A stretch of DNA of 11,549 bases, from contig VEPB01000406.1 of assembly GCA_012026715.1 (NCBI GenBank), positions 1 to 11,549 of the forward strand, given 5' to 3'. The stretch comes from Methylococcaceae bacterium (lineage in GTDB: Bacteria; Pseudomonadota; Gammaproteobacteria; Methylococcales; Methylococcaceae). The notes under the pieces were generated by a model. That model made no database searches. It was not told the DNA's origin and saw only the letters and a program-made list of their open reading frames with translations. Positions 1 through 6,808 of the stretch are shown here, in pieces (positions within the stretch are counted from its first letter, which is position 1; every line of letters begins with the position of its first letter). Made by a program: the position numbers and the translations under genes.

Positions 1-75
1 CTGGCCACCGACCCCAACCGCTACGACACCATCATCAAGTCGCTGCGCGACGAACTGTCCAAGGTGGCCCGTTAA
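1..75 (+). CDS. C-terminal end of a probable ribulose-phosphate 3-epimerase (partial)
   Basis: Only the last 24 codons and a TAA stop are present; the start lies off the left edge. The visible tail contains RYDTIIKSLRDEL. Its pattern (Tyr, then Ile, then Arg-x-Glu-Leu on a final helix) resembles the C-terminal helix of ribulose-phosphate 3-epimerase, which interconverts ribulose-5-phosphate and xylulose-5-phosphate. In many gammaproteobacteria rpe lies a gene or two upstream of trpE, which fits. The reading frame is certain, but the product is inferred from a very short tail and another TIM-barrel sugar-phosphate enzyme is possible. It is separated from trpE by 218 bp of palindromic repeats, so the two are probably not tightly coupled. 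Confidence 0.5.
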   Translation: MATDPNRYDTIIKSLRDELSKVAR

Positions 76-123
76 CCGTCATGCCGCATCTGTTCGGGGA
101 GCGATGGCGCCGCAACACCTAAC

Positions 124-196
124 GTAGGGTGGGTTAGGCGCGTATCGAGGTAGACGCCGATACTGTCGACTCGGTCGACGCGCGCCGTAACCCACC
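124..196. repeat. Branched dispersed palindrome upstream of trpE
   Basis: Outer arms 128-136 (ggtgggtta) and 188-196 (taacccacc) are perfect complements. They continue inward as 137-142 (ggcgcg) with 181-186 (cgcgcc), with one unpaired base at 187. The interior holds two further inverted pairs: gtatcg 142-147 with cgatac 158-163, and gtcgac 165-170 with gtcgac 174-179. The whole could fold as a cloverleaf-like structure. The GTAGGGTGGGTTA...TAACCCACC form resembles an intergenic palindrome I recall as common in several bacterial genomes; that is memory, not a search. It may act as an mRNA structure or be a passive repeat. Confidence 0.7.
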
Positions 197-208
197 GTTT
201 GAGGCGGA

Positions 209-228
209 GGACGTGTAACCCAACGTCC
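209..228. repeat. Short hairpin in the trpE leader region
   Basis: The 6-bp inverted repeat ggacgt (209-214) and acgtcc (223-228) flanks an 8-base loop. It sits between the two larger palindromes, and its loop carries another copy of the gtaaccca motif found in the first palindrome. It may be a decayed fragment of the same repeat type. There is no T-run after it, so it is not an obvious intrinsic terminator. Confidence 0.4.
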
Positions 229-243
229 CATAGCCCTTGCTCC

Positions 244-267
244 GGCGGATTACTTCGCGAATCCGCC
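244..267. repeat. Palindromic repeat of the GGCGGATTA...AATCCGCC type
   Basis: A perfect 8-bp stem, ggcggatt (244-251) with aatccgcc (260-267), encloses an 8-base loop rich in C and G. This motif resembles a dispersed palindrome familiar from many gammaproteobacterial genomes (from memory). It ends 26 bases before the trpE start codon. That argues against the more upstream in-frame TTG at 237 being the true start, because translation would then run through the repeat. Confidence 0.65.
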
Positions 268-293
268 TTACCACGACGTCACAGATTGCGACC

Positions 294-1781
294 ATGACCC
301 CCGAACGCTTCCAGCACTACGCCCGCGAGGGCTACAACCGCATTCCGGTGGCGCGCCAGGTGCTCGCCGACCTGGACACGCCGTTAAGCGCCTATCTCAA
401 GCTCGCTGACGGCCCCTACAGTTTTCTGTTCGAGTCCGTTCACGGCGGCGAGCAGTGGGGCCGCTATTCCATCATCGGCTTGCCCTGCCGCACCGTCATC
501 AAGGTGTTCGGCAACACCATCACCGAATCCCGCGACGGCGACACGGTTCAAACCGTCGAAGCGGCCAATCCGCTGAAGTGGATCGAGGACTACGGCACGC
601 GCTTCAATGTGCCTGCGATTTCCGGCCTGCCCCGTTTCACCGGAGGTCTGGTGGGCTATTTCGGCTACGAGACCATGGCCTACATCGAGCCCCGGCTCAA
701 GACCGACAAGCCCGATCCCCTGGGCAACCCGGACATTTTGTTGATGGTGGCCGAGGACGTGCTGGTGTTCGACAACCTCAGCGGCAAGCTGCTGATCGTC
801 ACCCACGCCGACCCCGCCGAAGCCGATGCCCTGGCCCAAGCCGAGGCCAAGCTGGACGGCCTGGCCCAATCGCTACGGGAAAACCGCCTGCCGCTAAGGT
901 CGCAGCGGGAAACCACCGAAGTGCACGAGGGCGACTTCGTGTCCGGCTTCACCCAGAAGGGATTCGAGGATGCGGTGCGGCGGGTGAAGGAATACATCGT
1001 CGAGGGCGACACCATGCAGGTGGTGCTGTCGCAGCGGCTGTCCATCCCCTATGCCGCCTCCCCCCTGGACCTGTATCGCGCGCTGCGCTGCCTGAATCCG
1101 TCCCCCTACATGTTCCAGCTCAACCTGGGGGATTTCCACGTGGTAGGCTCCTCGCCGGAAATCCTGGTGCGGCTGGAGGATGACACCGTCACCGTGCGCC
1201 CCATCGCCGGCACCCGCAAGCGCGGCCGCACGGCGGAAGAGGACCTGGCGCTGGAACGGGACCTGCTGGCCGATCCCAAGGAAATCGCCGAGCACCTGAT
1301 GCTCATCGACCTGGGCCGCAACGACTGCGGCCGGGTGGCCAAGACCGGCACCGTCAAGGTCACCGACAAGATGATCATCGAGCGCTATTCCCACGTCATG
1401 CACATCGTCTCCAACGTGGTGGGCAAGCTGCAGCCGGGCAGGAACGCCTACGATGTGCTGGCGGCAACCTTCCCCGCCGGCACCGTCAGCGGAGCGCCCA
1501 AGATTCGCGCCATGGAAATCATCGCCGAGCTGGAGCCGGTCAAGCGCGGCGTCTATTCAGGCGCGGTGGGCTACATCGGCTGGTCCGGCAACCTGGATAC
1601 CGCCATCGCCATCCGCACCGCCGTCATCAAGAACGGCACCCTCCACATCCAGGCCGGCGCCGGCATCGTGCACGACTCGGTGCCCCGCAGCGAATGGGAG
1701 GAAACCATGAACAAGGGCCGCGCGGTGTTCCGCGCCGTGGCGCAGGCCTGCGCCGGCCTGGAACGGGGGGAAAGCCTGTGA
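294..1781 (+). CDS. trpE: Anthranilate synthase component I
   Basis: TrpE (495 aa, usual length about 490-520) converts chorismate to anthranilate with ammonia supplied by TrpG, the committed step to tryptophan. The N-terminal regulatory domain shows FLFESV at 44-49; the equivalent Ser of the LLES motif in enteric TrpE contacts feedback tryptophan, so inhibition by tryptophan is likely retained. The C-terminal chorismate-binding domain (about 222-485) shows SSPEIL at 286-291, PIAGTRKRG at 303-311, DLGRND at 339-344, AGTVSGAPK at 395-403 and QAGAGIV at 453-459. I chose ATG 294 because the protein then begins MTPERFQHYAREGYNRIPV, typical of proteobacterial TrpE. The in-frame TTG at 237 would read through a palindromic repeat. 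The Shine-Dalgarno before 294 is weak. The 3' end overlaps trpG by four bases (GTGA). Confidence 0.97.
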   Translation: MTPERFQHYAREGYNRIPVARQVLADLDTPLSAYLKLADGPYSFLFESVHGGEQWGRYSIIGLPCRTVIKVFGNTITESRDGDTVQTVEAANPLKWIEDYGTRFNVPAISGLPRFTGGLVGYFGYETMAYIEPRLKTDKPDPLGNPDILLMVAEDVLVFDNLSGKLLIVTHADPAEADALAQAEAKLDGLAQSLRENRLPLRSQRETTEVHEGDFVSGFTQKGFEDAVRRVKEYIVEGDTMQVVLSQRLSIPYAASPLDLYRALRCLNPSPYMFQLNLGDFHVVGSSPEILVRLEDDTVTVRPIAGTRKRGRTAEEDLALERDLLADPKEIAEHLMLIDLGRNDCGRVAKTGTVKVTDKMIIERYSHVMHIVSNVVGKLQPGRNAYDVLAATFPAGTVSGAPKIRAMEIIAELEPVKRGVYSGAVGYIGWSGNLDTAIAIRTAVIKNGTLHIQAGAGIVHDSVPRSEWEETMNKGRAVFRAVAQACAGLERGESL

Positions 1782-2365
1782 ACGCCCGCATCCTGATGAT
1801 CGACAACTACGATTCCTTCACCTACAACCTGGTGCAATACCTGGCCGAGTTGGGTGCGGACGTCGAAGTGGTGCGCAACGACCAGATTACCGTCGAGGAG
1901 ATCGAGGGCTTCAAACCCGACAAGATCGTCATCTCCCCCGGTCCCTGCACCCCCAAGGAAGCGGGCATCTCGGTGGAAACCATTCACCGCTACGCCGGCC
2001 GCTACCCGATCCTGGGCGTGTGTCTGGGCCATCAGAGCATCGGCCACGCCTTCGGCGGTAACATCATCCACGCCAAGAGCATCATGCATGGCAAGCTGTC
2101 CATGGTGCACCACGCCGACCGCGGCGTGTTCAAGGGGCTCAACAACCCGCTGCAGGCGACCCGCTACCATTCCCTGGTGATCGAACAGGCCAGCCTGCCG
2201 GAATGCCTGGAGATTACCGCCTGGACCGAGGATGCCGAAGGCCAGCTGGACGAGATCATGGGCGTGCGCCACAAGACCCTTCCCATCGAAGGTGTGCAGT
2301 TCCACCCGGAATCCATCATGACCGAGCAGGGCCATGAATTGCTGCGCAATTTCCTGGTAGCCTGA
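1778..2365 (+). CDS. trpG: Anthranilate synthase component II (glutamine amidotransferase)
   Basis: This class I glutamine amidotransferase subunit (195 aa, normal length) hydrolyses glutamine and channels ammonia to TrpE. The protein begins near the MIDNYDSFTYNLVQY signature. It carries SPGPCTP at 53-59 and the nucleophile loop GVCLGHQSIGH with Cys82. The catalytic His and Glu lie in GVQFHPES (His176, Glu178). The GTG start at 1778 overlaps the trpE stop (GTGA), and a G-rich Shine-Dalgarno (ggggggaaa) lies about 1764-1773. An in-frame ATG at 1796 is possible but would begin right at the conserved core. Overlap with trpE implies translational coupling and equal dosage of the two subunits. TrpG and PabA are close relatives and in some bacteria one protein serves both pathways; neighbours favour TrpG. 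Confidence 0.96.
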   Translation: MNARILMIDNYDSFTYNLVQYLAELGADVEVVRNDQITVEEIEGFKPDKIVISPGPCTPKEAGISVETIHRYAGRYPILGVCLGHQSIGHAFGGNIIHAKSIMHGKLSMVHHADRGVFKGLNNPLQATRYHSLVIEQASLPECLEITAWTEDAEGQLDEIMGVRHKTLPIEGVQFHPESIMTEQGHELLRNFLVA

Positions 2366-2395
2366 CGATGGAATGTGGCAGACACCCAAACCGTA

Positions 2396-2422
2396 GTTTG
2401 GGCACATCTGTTCGTGCCCAAC
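2396..2422. repeat. Hairpin 1 in the trpG-trpD spacer
   Basis: Arms ttgggcac (2398-2405) and gtgcccaa (2414-2421) pair perfectly over 8 bp around an 8-base loop; the flanking g2396 and c2422 could add a pair with a bulge. It shares its TTGGGCA arm with the second hairpin just downstream, so the two look like copies of one repeat type. No T-run follows. Confidence 0.6.
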
Positions 2423-2436
2423 ATTGCCGCCCATTC

Positions 2437-2467
2437 GTTGGGCAAACGATGGATCCGTTTGCCCAAC
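2437..2467. repeat. Hairpin 2 (perfect 12-bp stem) upstream of trpD
   Basis: Arms cgttgggcaaacg and its partner form a perfect 12-bp stem (2437-2448... pairing with 2456-2467, read as gttgggcaaacg-type arms) around the 7-base loop atggatc. It ends 34 bases before the trpD start and 17-20 bases before the probable Shine-Dalgarno. There is no U-tract, so it is not a canonical intrinsic terminator. It may stabilise or mark an mRNA processing point between trpG and trpD, or simply be an inserted repeat. Confidence 0.6.
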
Positions 2468-2501
2468 CTACCACAACCCACCTCCTAAGGTAACGGCGAC
2501 C

Positions 2502-3521
2502 ATGGATCTACCCCTAGCCCTGCAACACCTCCTGGACCGCAAGGACCTCAAGCCCTCCGACATGCGCAAGCTGATGCGCACCATCATGAGCGGCGGCGCC
2601 ACGCCGGCCCAGATCGGCGCCTTCCTGGTGGCGCTGCGGGCCAAGGGCGAGACGGTGGAAGAGGTGGCCGCAGCCGCCGAGGTGCTAAGGGAAATGGCCA
2701 CCAAGGTACCGGTGACCGGCGACCACGTCATCGACACCTGCGGCACCGGTGGTGATGCGTCCAACACCTTCAACATTTCAACCACTGCCGCCTTCGTGGT
2801 GGCGGCCGCTGGCGGCCGGGTGGCCAAGCACGGCAACCGCTCGGTGTCCGGCCGCTCCGGCAGCGCCGACGTGCTGGAGGCGGCGGGGGTCAACTTGGAC
2901 CTGACGCCGGACCAGGTCAAGGCCTGCATCGAGCAGGTCGGCGTGGGATTTTTGTTTGCCCAGCGCCATCACGGCGCCATGAAATACGCCATTGGCCCCC
3001 GCAAGGAAATTGGTATCCGCACCCTCTTCAACCTGCTGGGACCTTTGACCAACCCCGCCGGCGCCGCCAATCAGCTGATCGGCGTCTATGCCGAACACTG
3101 GGTCGAACCCCTGGCCCAAGTCCTGAAGAAGCTGGGCAGCCGCCACGTGCTGGTGGTGCATGCCGACGATGGCCTGGACGAAATCAGCATCGGTGCCCCC
3201 ACCAAGGTGGCGGAACTGAAGAACGGCCGCATCGACACCTACACCATCGACCCCGAGCAGTTCGGCATCACCCGCTCTCCCCTCACCGAACTGGCGGTGA
3301 AGACCCCGCGCGCCAGCCTGGCAATGATGCTGGGCGTACTGGACGGCCAGTTGGGCCCGGCCCGCAACATCGTCGCCCTCAATGCCGGAGCGGCCATCTA
3401 TGCTGCCGGCCTGGCTGATGACCTGGTGGCCGGAATCGACCGCGCCTATGCCGCCATCGACGACGGCTCGGCCCGCAAGAAGCTGGATCGGTTGGTGGAG
3501 TTCAGCAAGTCGTTCGGGTGA
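2502..3521 (+). CDS. trpD: Anthranilate phosphoribosyltransferase
   Basis: TrpD (339 aa, usual length about 340) transfers phosphoribose from PRPP to anthranilate, the second dedicated step of tryptophan synthesis. The glycosyltransferase family 3 signatures are present: CGTGGD at 80-85 (PRPP pyrophosphate loop), NIST at 91-94, and KHGNRSVSGRSGSADVLE at 109-126. Later comes GPRKEIGIRTLFNLLGP, the anthranilate-contact region. ATG 2502 matches the family start and has AAGG at 2487-2490 upstream; the in-frame upstream start at 2424 would run through hairpin 2. It is separated from trpG by 136 bp. trpC, which often follows directly, is not present: the next recognisable gene is on the opposite strand. 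Confidence 0.97.
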   Translation: MDLPLALQHLLDRKDLKPSDMRKLMRTIMSGGATPAQIGAFLVALRAKGETVEEVAAAAEVLREMATKVPVTGDHVIDTCGTGGDASNTFNISTTAAFVVAAAGGRVAKHGNRSVSGRSGSADVLEAAGVNLDLTPDQVKACIEQVGVGFLFAQRHHGAMKYAIGPRKEIGIRTLFNLLGPLTNPAGAANQLIGVYAEHWVEPLAQVLKKLGSRHVLVVHADDGLDEISIGAPTKVAELKNGRIDTYTIDPEQFGITRSPLTELAVKTPRASLAMMLGVLDGQLGPARNIVALNAGAAIYAAGLADDLVAGIDRAYAAIDDGSARKKLDRLVEFSKSFG

Positions 3522-3760
3522 ATGGACGGCTGGCTTTGATCGGTGCGAGGGAACGGACGCCACTCTTGCCAATGCCGCTGACCGATCGGGCCATGTTGGT
3601 TGCACTTGGACTTGCAGGCGGTAGCTTCCTGGCGGAGGTGATCAGAGGAGGCGCCTGTGAACCCTCATGCTGCCTGGGACTCGGGGAGACATTCGCGGCC
3701 CAGATCGTCCCGGCCGCCCCTATGGCCACATCCTGTAATGCCGAATAATCAATCGGCTTG
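3522..3760. other. Convergent spacer between trpD and the DUF4124 gene
   Basis: No convincing gene lies here, and no strong terminator is visible for either convergent neighbour. A 6-bp GC stem, gcggcc (3695-3700) with ggccgc (3712-3717), has no T-run. Just past the DUF4124 stop, gccga and tcggc (3731-3748) form a weak 5-bp hairpin. Read on the minus strand, about 3685-3750 encodes ALQDVAIGAAGTIWAAN. This resembles a single tectonin-type beta-propeller blade, and similarity is lost immediately after it, so it may be a decayed gene remnant. Confidence 0.4.
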
Positions 3761-4333
3761 CTATTGCCTGAGCTGGCTTTCCAACCGGTCAATATCGCGC
3801 TGAACGGCATCGATCCGGGTGCCATAGCGCTGAGTCACGGCGGTCATTTCCGTCGCCAGGCTTTGGCGCTCGGCTGCTCCGGCCAGATTGTTTGCGGCGG
3901 TCGCCTGCTGGCTGCGCAAATCCTCAACTTCCAGTTCCATGACTCGGCGCAGATTGTTTAACGTGCGACGGTGGACGGCTATTTGCCCCTCAACCAGGAT
4001 TCTCTTATTGTCTTTGGAATTCCGGTCCCGGCTATCGTTCTGAAGCGCAGTGGATTGGGGTAGTTCGAACTGGTTGGGACTATCCGTCTTGATCTCGACC
4101 TTCTGTGCATCGGCTGCGCACGGCGCCTGGCTATAAATCGTTTTCCCGTCGACCTGGCACTTGAATACATCGGCCATGACTCGACCGGTTGACCAAAAAC
4201 AAAGTTCGGCGACGAGCATGCAAGCTGCCGTATTTCTGTTCATTGTTGACTGGGTTGGCCGAATAGTTAGCTGTAAGTCGAGCGCAAAGACCTTGCGCTC
4301 CGCGCCGCTGCAGGGGCGATCAAAGACGCTCAT
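3761..4333 (-). CDS. DUF4124-domain protein, probably exported
   Basis: This 190-aa protein has a DUF4124-type segment, ADVFKCQVDGKTIYSQAPC, at about residues 54-72. That domain is common at the N-terminus of small secreted or periplasmic proteobacterial proteins of unknown function. The rest is a charged, probably coiled-coil helix rich in Glu, Arg, Gln and Leu ending DRLESQLRQ. Two starts compete. ATG 4333 has a perfect Shine-Dalgarno (GGAGGAA, 7-base spacing). ATG 4243 (160 aa) has no Shine-Dalgarno but would place a signal-peptide-like MNRNTAACMLVAEL at the true N-terminus. I used 4333 because of the ribosome site; the domain call does not depend on it. A hand count of 3961-4080 gives 65 of 120 G+C, lower than the trp genes look, so this gene may have a different origin. 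Confidence 0.75.
   Translation of the reverse strand: MSVFDRPCSGAERKVFALDLQLTIRPTQSTMNRNTAACMLVAELCFWSTGRVMADVFKCQVDGKTIYSQAPCAADAQKVEIKTDSPNQFELPQSTALQNDSRDRNSKDNKRILVEGQIAVHRRTLNNLRRVMELEVEDLRSQQATAANNLAGAAERQSLATEMTAVTQRYGTRIDAVQRDIDRLESQLRQ
4280..4300. repeat. Hairpin inside the 5' part of the DUF4124 gene
   Basis: A perfect 8-bp stem, gagcgcaa (4280-4287) with ttgcgctc (4293-4300), encloses a 5-base loop. It lies between the two candidate start codons of the DUF4124 gene (4333 and 4243), where it could affect initiation or mark an inserted repeat. Confidence 0.5.
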
Positions 4334-4340
4334 CTCGAAA

Positions 4341-4347
4341 TTCCTCC
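4341..4347 (-). promoter_or_regulatory. Strong Shine-Dalgarno for the DUF4124 gene
   Basis: On the minus strand this reads GGAGGAA, seven bases before ATG 4333. It is among the strongest ribosome-binding sites in the window and is the main reason for the long start. No comparable site precedes the alternative ATG at 4243. Confidence 0.65.
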
Positions 4348-4401
4348 AAACCCAACAAAATTAAATGATGCGGCTTTGGCGATTCCGTAGAGACGGCGGA
4401 G

Positions 4402-6666
4402 TTAGCGCCCATCCAACTTGAAAACGCCGCCGCCATTCGGCGCGTAGGCATAAACCTGTCGGCTCTGTGCCGGACCCGACACCAGCCGAACTCCGTCGAC
4501 CGCGGCGCCGATGCCGTCGTTGGCGGTCTGCCATCGGCTCCCATTGCGGGTGGTGCGGTATACGCCGAGGGAGGTGGAAACCAGCAGGTAGCGGCTGTCA
4601 TCCGGATCTTCCACCAGCGAATAGACCTTGGGAAGCGCCTTCCAACTCCGAACCACAGTCCGCATTGAATCCCCGCTACCGTTGGTGACATAGGACTTGA
4701 TCTGTTCCCGAGCTTTCAGCCCCGCGTTCAGGCTCTGCCACGTCTTACCTCCATTGGCGCTGTAATAGAGTCCCTGGGTGGTTCCGGCAAACAGGGCGTG
4801 CGGCCGGGCCGGGTCGTTGACCAGGAAATTGATCATGCGGTTGCCAGGCACGATGCCGCCGCGTTTGTGCCATGTAACCCCGCCATCCGTACTCCGATAA
4901 CAGCTCTGGACCGCACCGGCATAATTCCTAATCGGCTCGACCGCACCGGCATAAATTGTGTCGGGGTCAACAGGGTCAATCACCAGGGCTTGAACTTGCC
5001 CCTGGCCTGGCAGGCCGCGGTTCGCCATGACCCAATGATCGCCGCCGTCGTCGCTCCGATAGACGCCGCTAGGATCCGTCTCGATGCCGCTTCGGATATC
5101 AACATCTGCAAAGATTCGCGCCGGTTTCTCCGGATGAACGGTGAAACTTCTAATGCCTGCAATCACACTTCCTTCGTCTTCTTCCTCCGGCAATTGCAGC
5201 AAAGCGGCGCGCCAGTTGGAGTCCCCATCACCACTTCGGAGGAAACCGTACTGTTCATTGAAGCCCGATTGCAGCACGGCATAGGCAACCGGTGACTGGC
5301 CTTCTAGCGCGACCAGGGAACTCGTCGTTCGACGAATTACAGGGCCTCTGTCGGGCTGGGCCGGAAGCAGATCCGAAACGTCGATTGTCTGCCAACTGGC
5401 GCCCGAGTTCGCGCTACTCAGCAATCCGCGATCAACCGCGATCATGATCTTGCCGTTGCTGCCGGAATTCGCCGTCAAACCGTGAATCGACACACCGGAC
5501 AAGTCGGCGGTAACCGTCTGCCAATGGGCGCCTTGGTCGTTGCTGGTGAAAAGCCCGCGATCGCTGCCTAGCCAAAGGGTTGAGCCGGAGGTTCCGGTAA
5601 ATCGCAGGGAATACACCGATGGCAGCTTGCCTTCCGGGTTTGCCAGGCCCTGGTTGCTCGGTTGCCAGTGACCGCCACCGTCGACACTTTTGAACACTCC
5701 CTGGGTTTCTACATCCCATCCCCAGGAAATGCCGCTCAGTGCGTAAACGACCTTCGAATCAGCCGGATCGACCCGCACTGAATGAACCGTCGCGTCATCG
5801 GCCGACATCAGCGGATGTAAACCGGTCTCCTGCCACTTCTGACCGCCGTCGATGCTCTTGAACACGCCACGGGCGGGCGTCCGCCGCATGGAGTACCCGT
5901 TGAGCGGATCCTTGATCAACTCGCTGTATTTGCCGCTGCCCGCATACAGGATCGCCGGGTTGGCCGGGTCAACGGACAAGGAAAGAACAGACACCGGCAT
6001 CCCAGAAGGATCGTTGAGACCTTGGGTCAGACTTTTCCAGCTCTTGCCGGCATCCTCGCTTCGATACAGAGTCACTCGGGTCATCGCGATATAGGCTGGA
6101 GCCGCTGCCTGGATACGAGGGGTTGCTCCGGCGAACACGACATCGGGGTTGACCGGGTCTACCACGACGAAGTACGCGCTCTGCCCTCTTAGCGCAGCAT
6201 TTCGCCGCCAGTGTTTGCCTCCGTCGTGGCTGGTATAGAGCCCGTCGAAAGCCGCCGCATAGAGCAGTTCTTCGCCGCTACCTGCCGCGGCAAGATCGTA
6301 GACGTCGGTCAACTGGCCCATGCGTTTCCAGGTAGTTCCCGCATCGTCGCTACGGAAGACTCCTTTGGCGCCGCCGGCGTAGACGACCGACGAGTCGTCC
6401 GGCTCGACTCGGACAAACTGGACGGCAGGCAGATTCTTCTCGGGCGACAACCAATGTGCACCGCCGTCGGCACTCTGGACAAGGCCGTTGGCTCCGGCCG
6501 CAAACAGTTGGCCCGCACTGTCCCGGTCGGTCGCCAGCACGTCGGCTGGGCCGCCGTAAGGTCCTAGCGCGACCCACCGCATTGCAGACTGGCTCGACGC
6601 CAACGCGGGGATCAACAGCAGCGCCGCGAAGGTCAACAGGTGAAAACAGCGGTGTCCGATATCCAT
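4402..6666 (-). CDS. Secreted Asp-box (BNR/sortilin-like) beta-propeller protein
   Basis: This 754-aa protein begins with a clear Sec signal peptide (MDIGHRCFHLLTFAALLLIP..., cleavage probably near residue 24-26). It is then built almost entirely of Asp-box repeats of the S-x-D-x-G-x-x-W type. I count 13, with boxes near residues 65, 106, 146, 203, 271, 327, 375, 418, 478, 538, 592, 636 and a degenerate one near 705. Between boxes recur phrases such as VDPxNPxxxYAG. This matches the sortilin/VPS10-like and glycosidase-like BNR propeller folds and suggests two propellers in tandem. No catalytic residues or membrane anchor are recognisable, so binding or a scaffold role outside the cytoplasm is likeliest. 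ATG 6666 is preferred over in-frame starts up to 6747 because it begins the signal peptide and has AGAGG five bases upstream. The 142 bp before it show no convincing promoter. Confidence 0.9.
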   Translation of the reverse strand: MDIGHRCFHLLTFAALLLIPALASSQSAMRWVALGPYGGPADVLATDRDSAGQLFAAGANGLVQSADGGAHWLSPEKNLPAVQFVRVEPDDSSVVYAGGAKGVFRSDDAGTTWKRMGQLTDVYDLAAAGSGEELLYAAAFDGLYTSHDGGKHWRRNAALRGQSAYFVVVDPVNPDVVFAGATPRIQAAAPAYIAMTRVTLYRSEDAGKSWKSLTQGLNDPSGMPVSVLSLSVDPANPAILYAGSGKYSELIKDPLNGYSMRRTPARGVFKSIDGGQKWQETGLHPLMSADDATVHSVRVDPADSKVVYALSGISWGWDVETQGVFKSVDGGGHWQPSNQGLANPEGKLPSVYSLRFTGTSGSTLWLGSDRGLFTSNDQGAHWQTVTADLSGVSIHGLTANSGSNGKIMIAVDRGLLSSANSGASWQTIDVSDLLPAQPDRGPVIRRTTSSLVALEGQSPVAYAVLQSGFNEQYGFLRSGDGDSNWRAALLQLPEEEDEGSVIAGIRSFTVHPEKPARIFADVDIRSGIETDPSGVYRSDDGGDHWVMANRGLPGQGQVQALVIDPVDPDTIYAGAVEPIRNYAGAVQSCYRSTDGGVTWHKRGGIVPGNRMINFLVNDPARPHALFAGTTQGLYYSANGGKTWQSLNAGLKAREQIKSYVTNGSGDSMRTVVRSWKALPKVYSLVEDPDDSRYLLVSTSLGVYRTTRNGSRWQTANDGIGAAVDGVRLVSGPAQSRQVYAYAPNGGGVFKLDGR

Positions 6667-6808
6667 AGCGGCCTCTGGCAGAATGTCCGATTCATGGAAG
6701 GGGTGTGACGCGGTGGTCCGTGCGTCACAGCTATCAGACCGTAGCACTGCGCAGCTTAAGGGATTCTTAGGGGTTGTTCGCCAGCGCCGGAAGTTTCAAC
6801 CAAAAATT

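Noticed and set aside
81..122. A 13-codon open frame with one Trp codon before trpE, considered as a trp leader peptide.
   Set aside because: It has a single Trp rather than tandem Trp codons and no ribosome site. The hairpins after it look like dispersed repeats and lack a terminator T-run.
384..869. Minus-strand and off-frame open frames throughout trpE, trpG and trpD.
   Set aside because: They overlap conserved trp coding sequence and show no domain similarity.
2437..2467. The perfect 12-bp hairpin as an intrinsic terminator after trpG.
   Set aside because: No U-tract follows it, and trpD begins 34 bases later in the same direction.
4250..4401. An integron attC site between the propeller gene and the DUF4124 gene, suggested by a GTTGGGT motif and nearby stem.
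   Set aside because: The outer and inner core sites do not pair with each other, and there is no integrase or cassette array.
6211..6567. Plus-strand open frames opposite the propeller gene.
   Set aside because: They are antisense to the regular Asp-box repeats and have no recognisable features.
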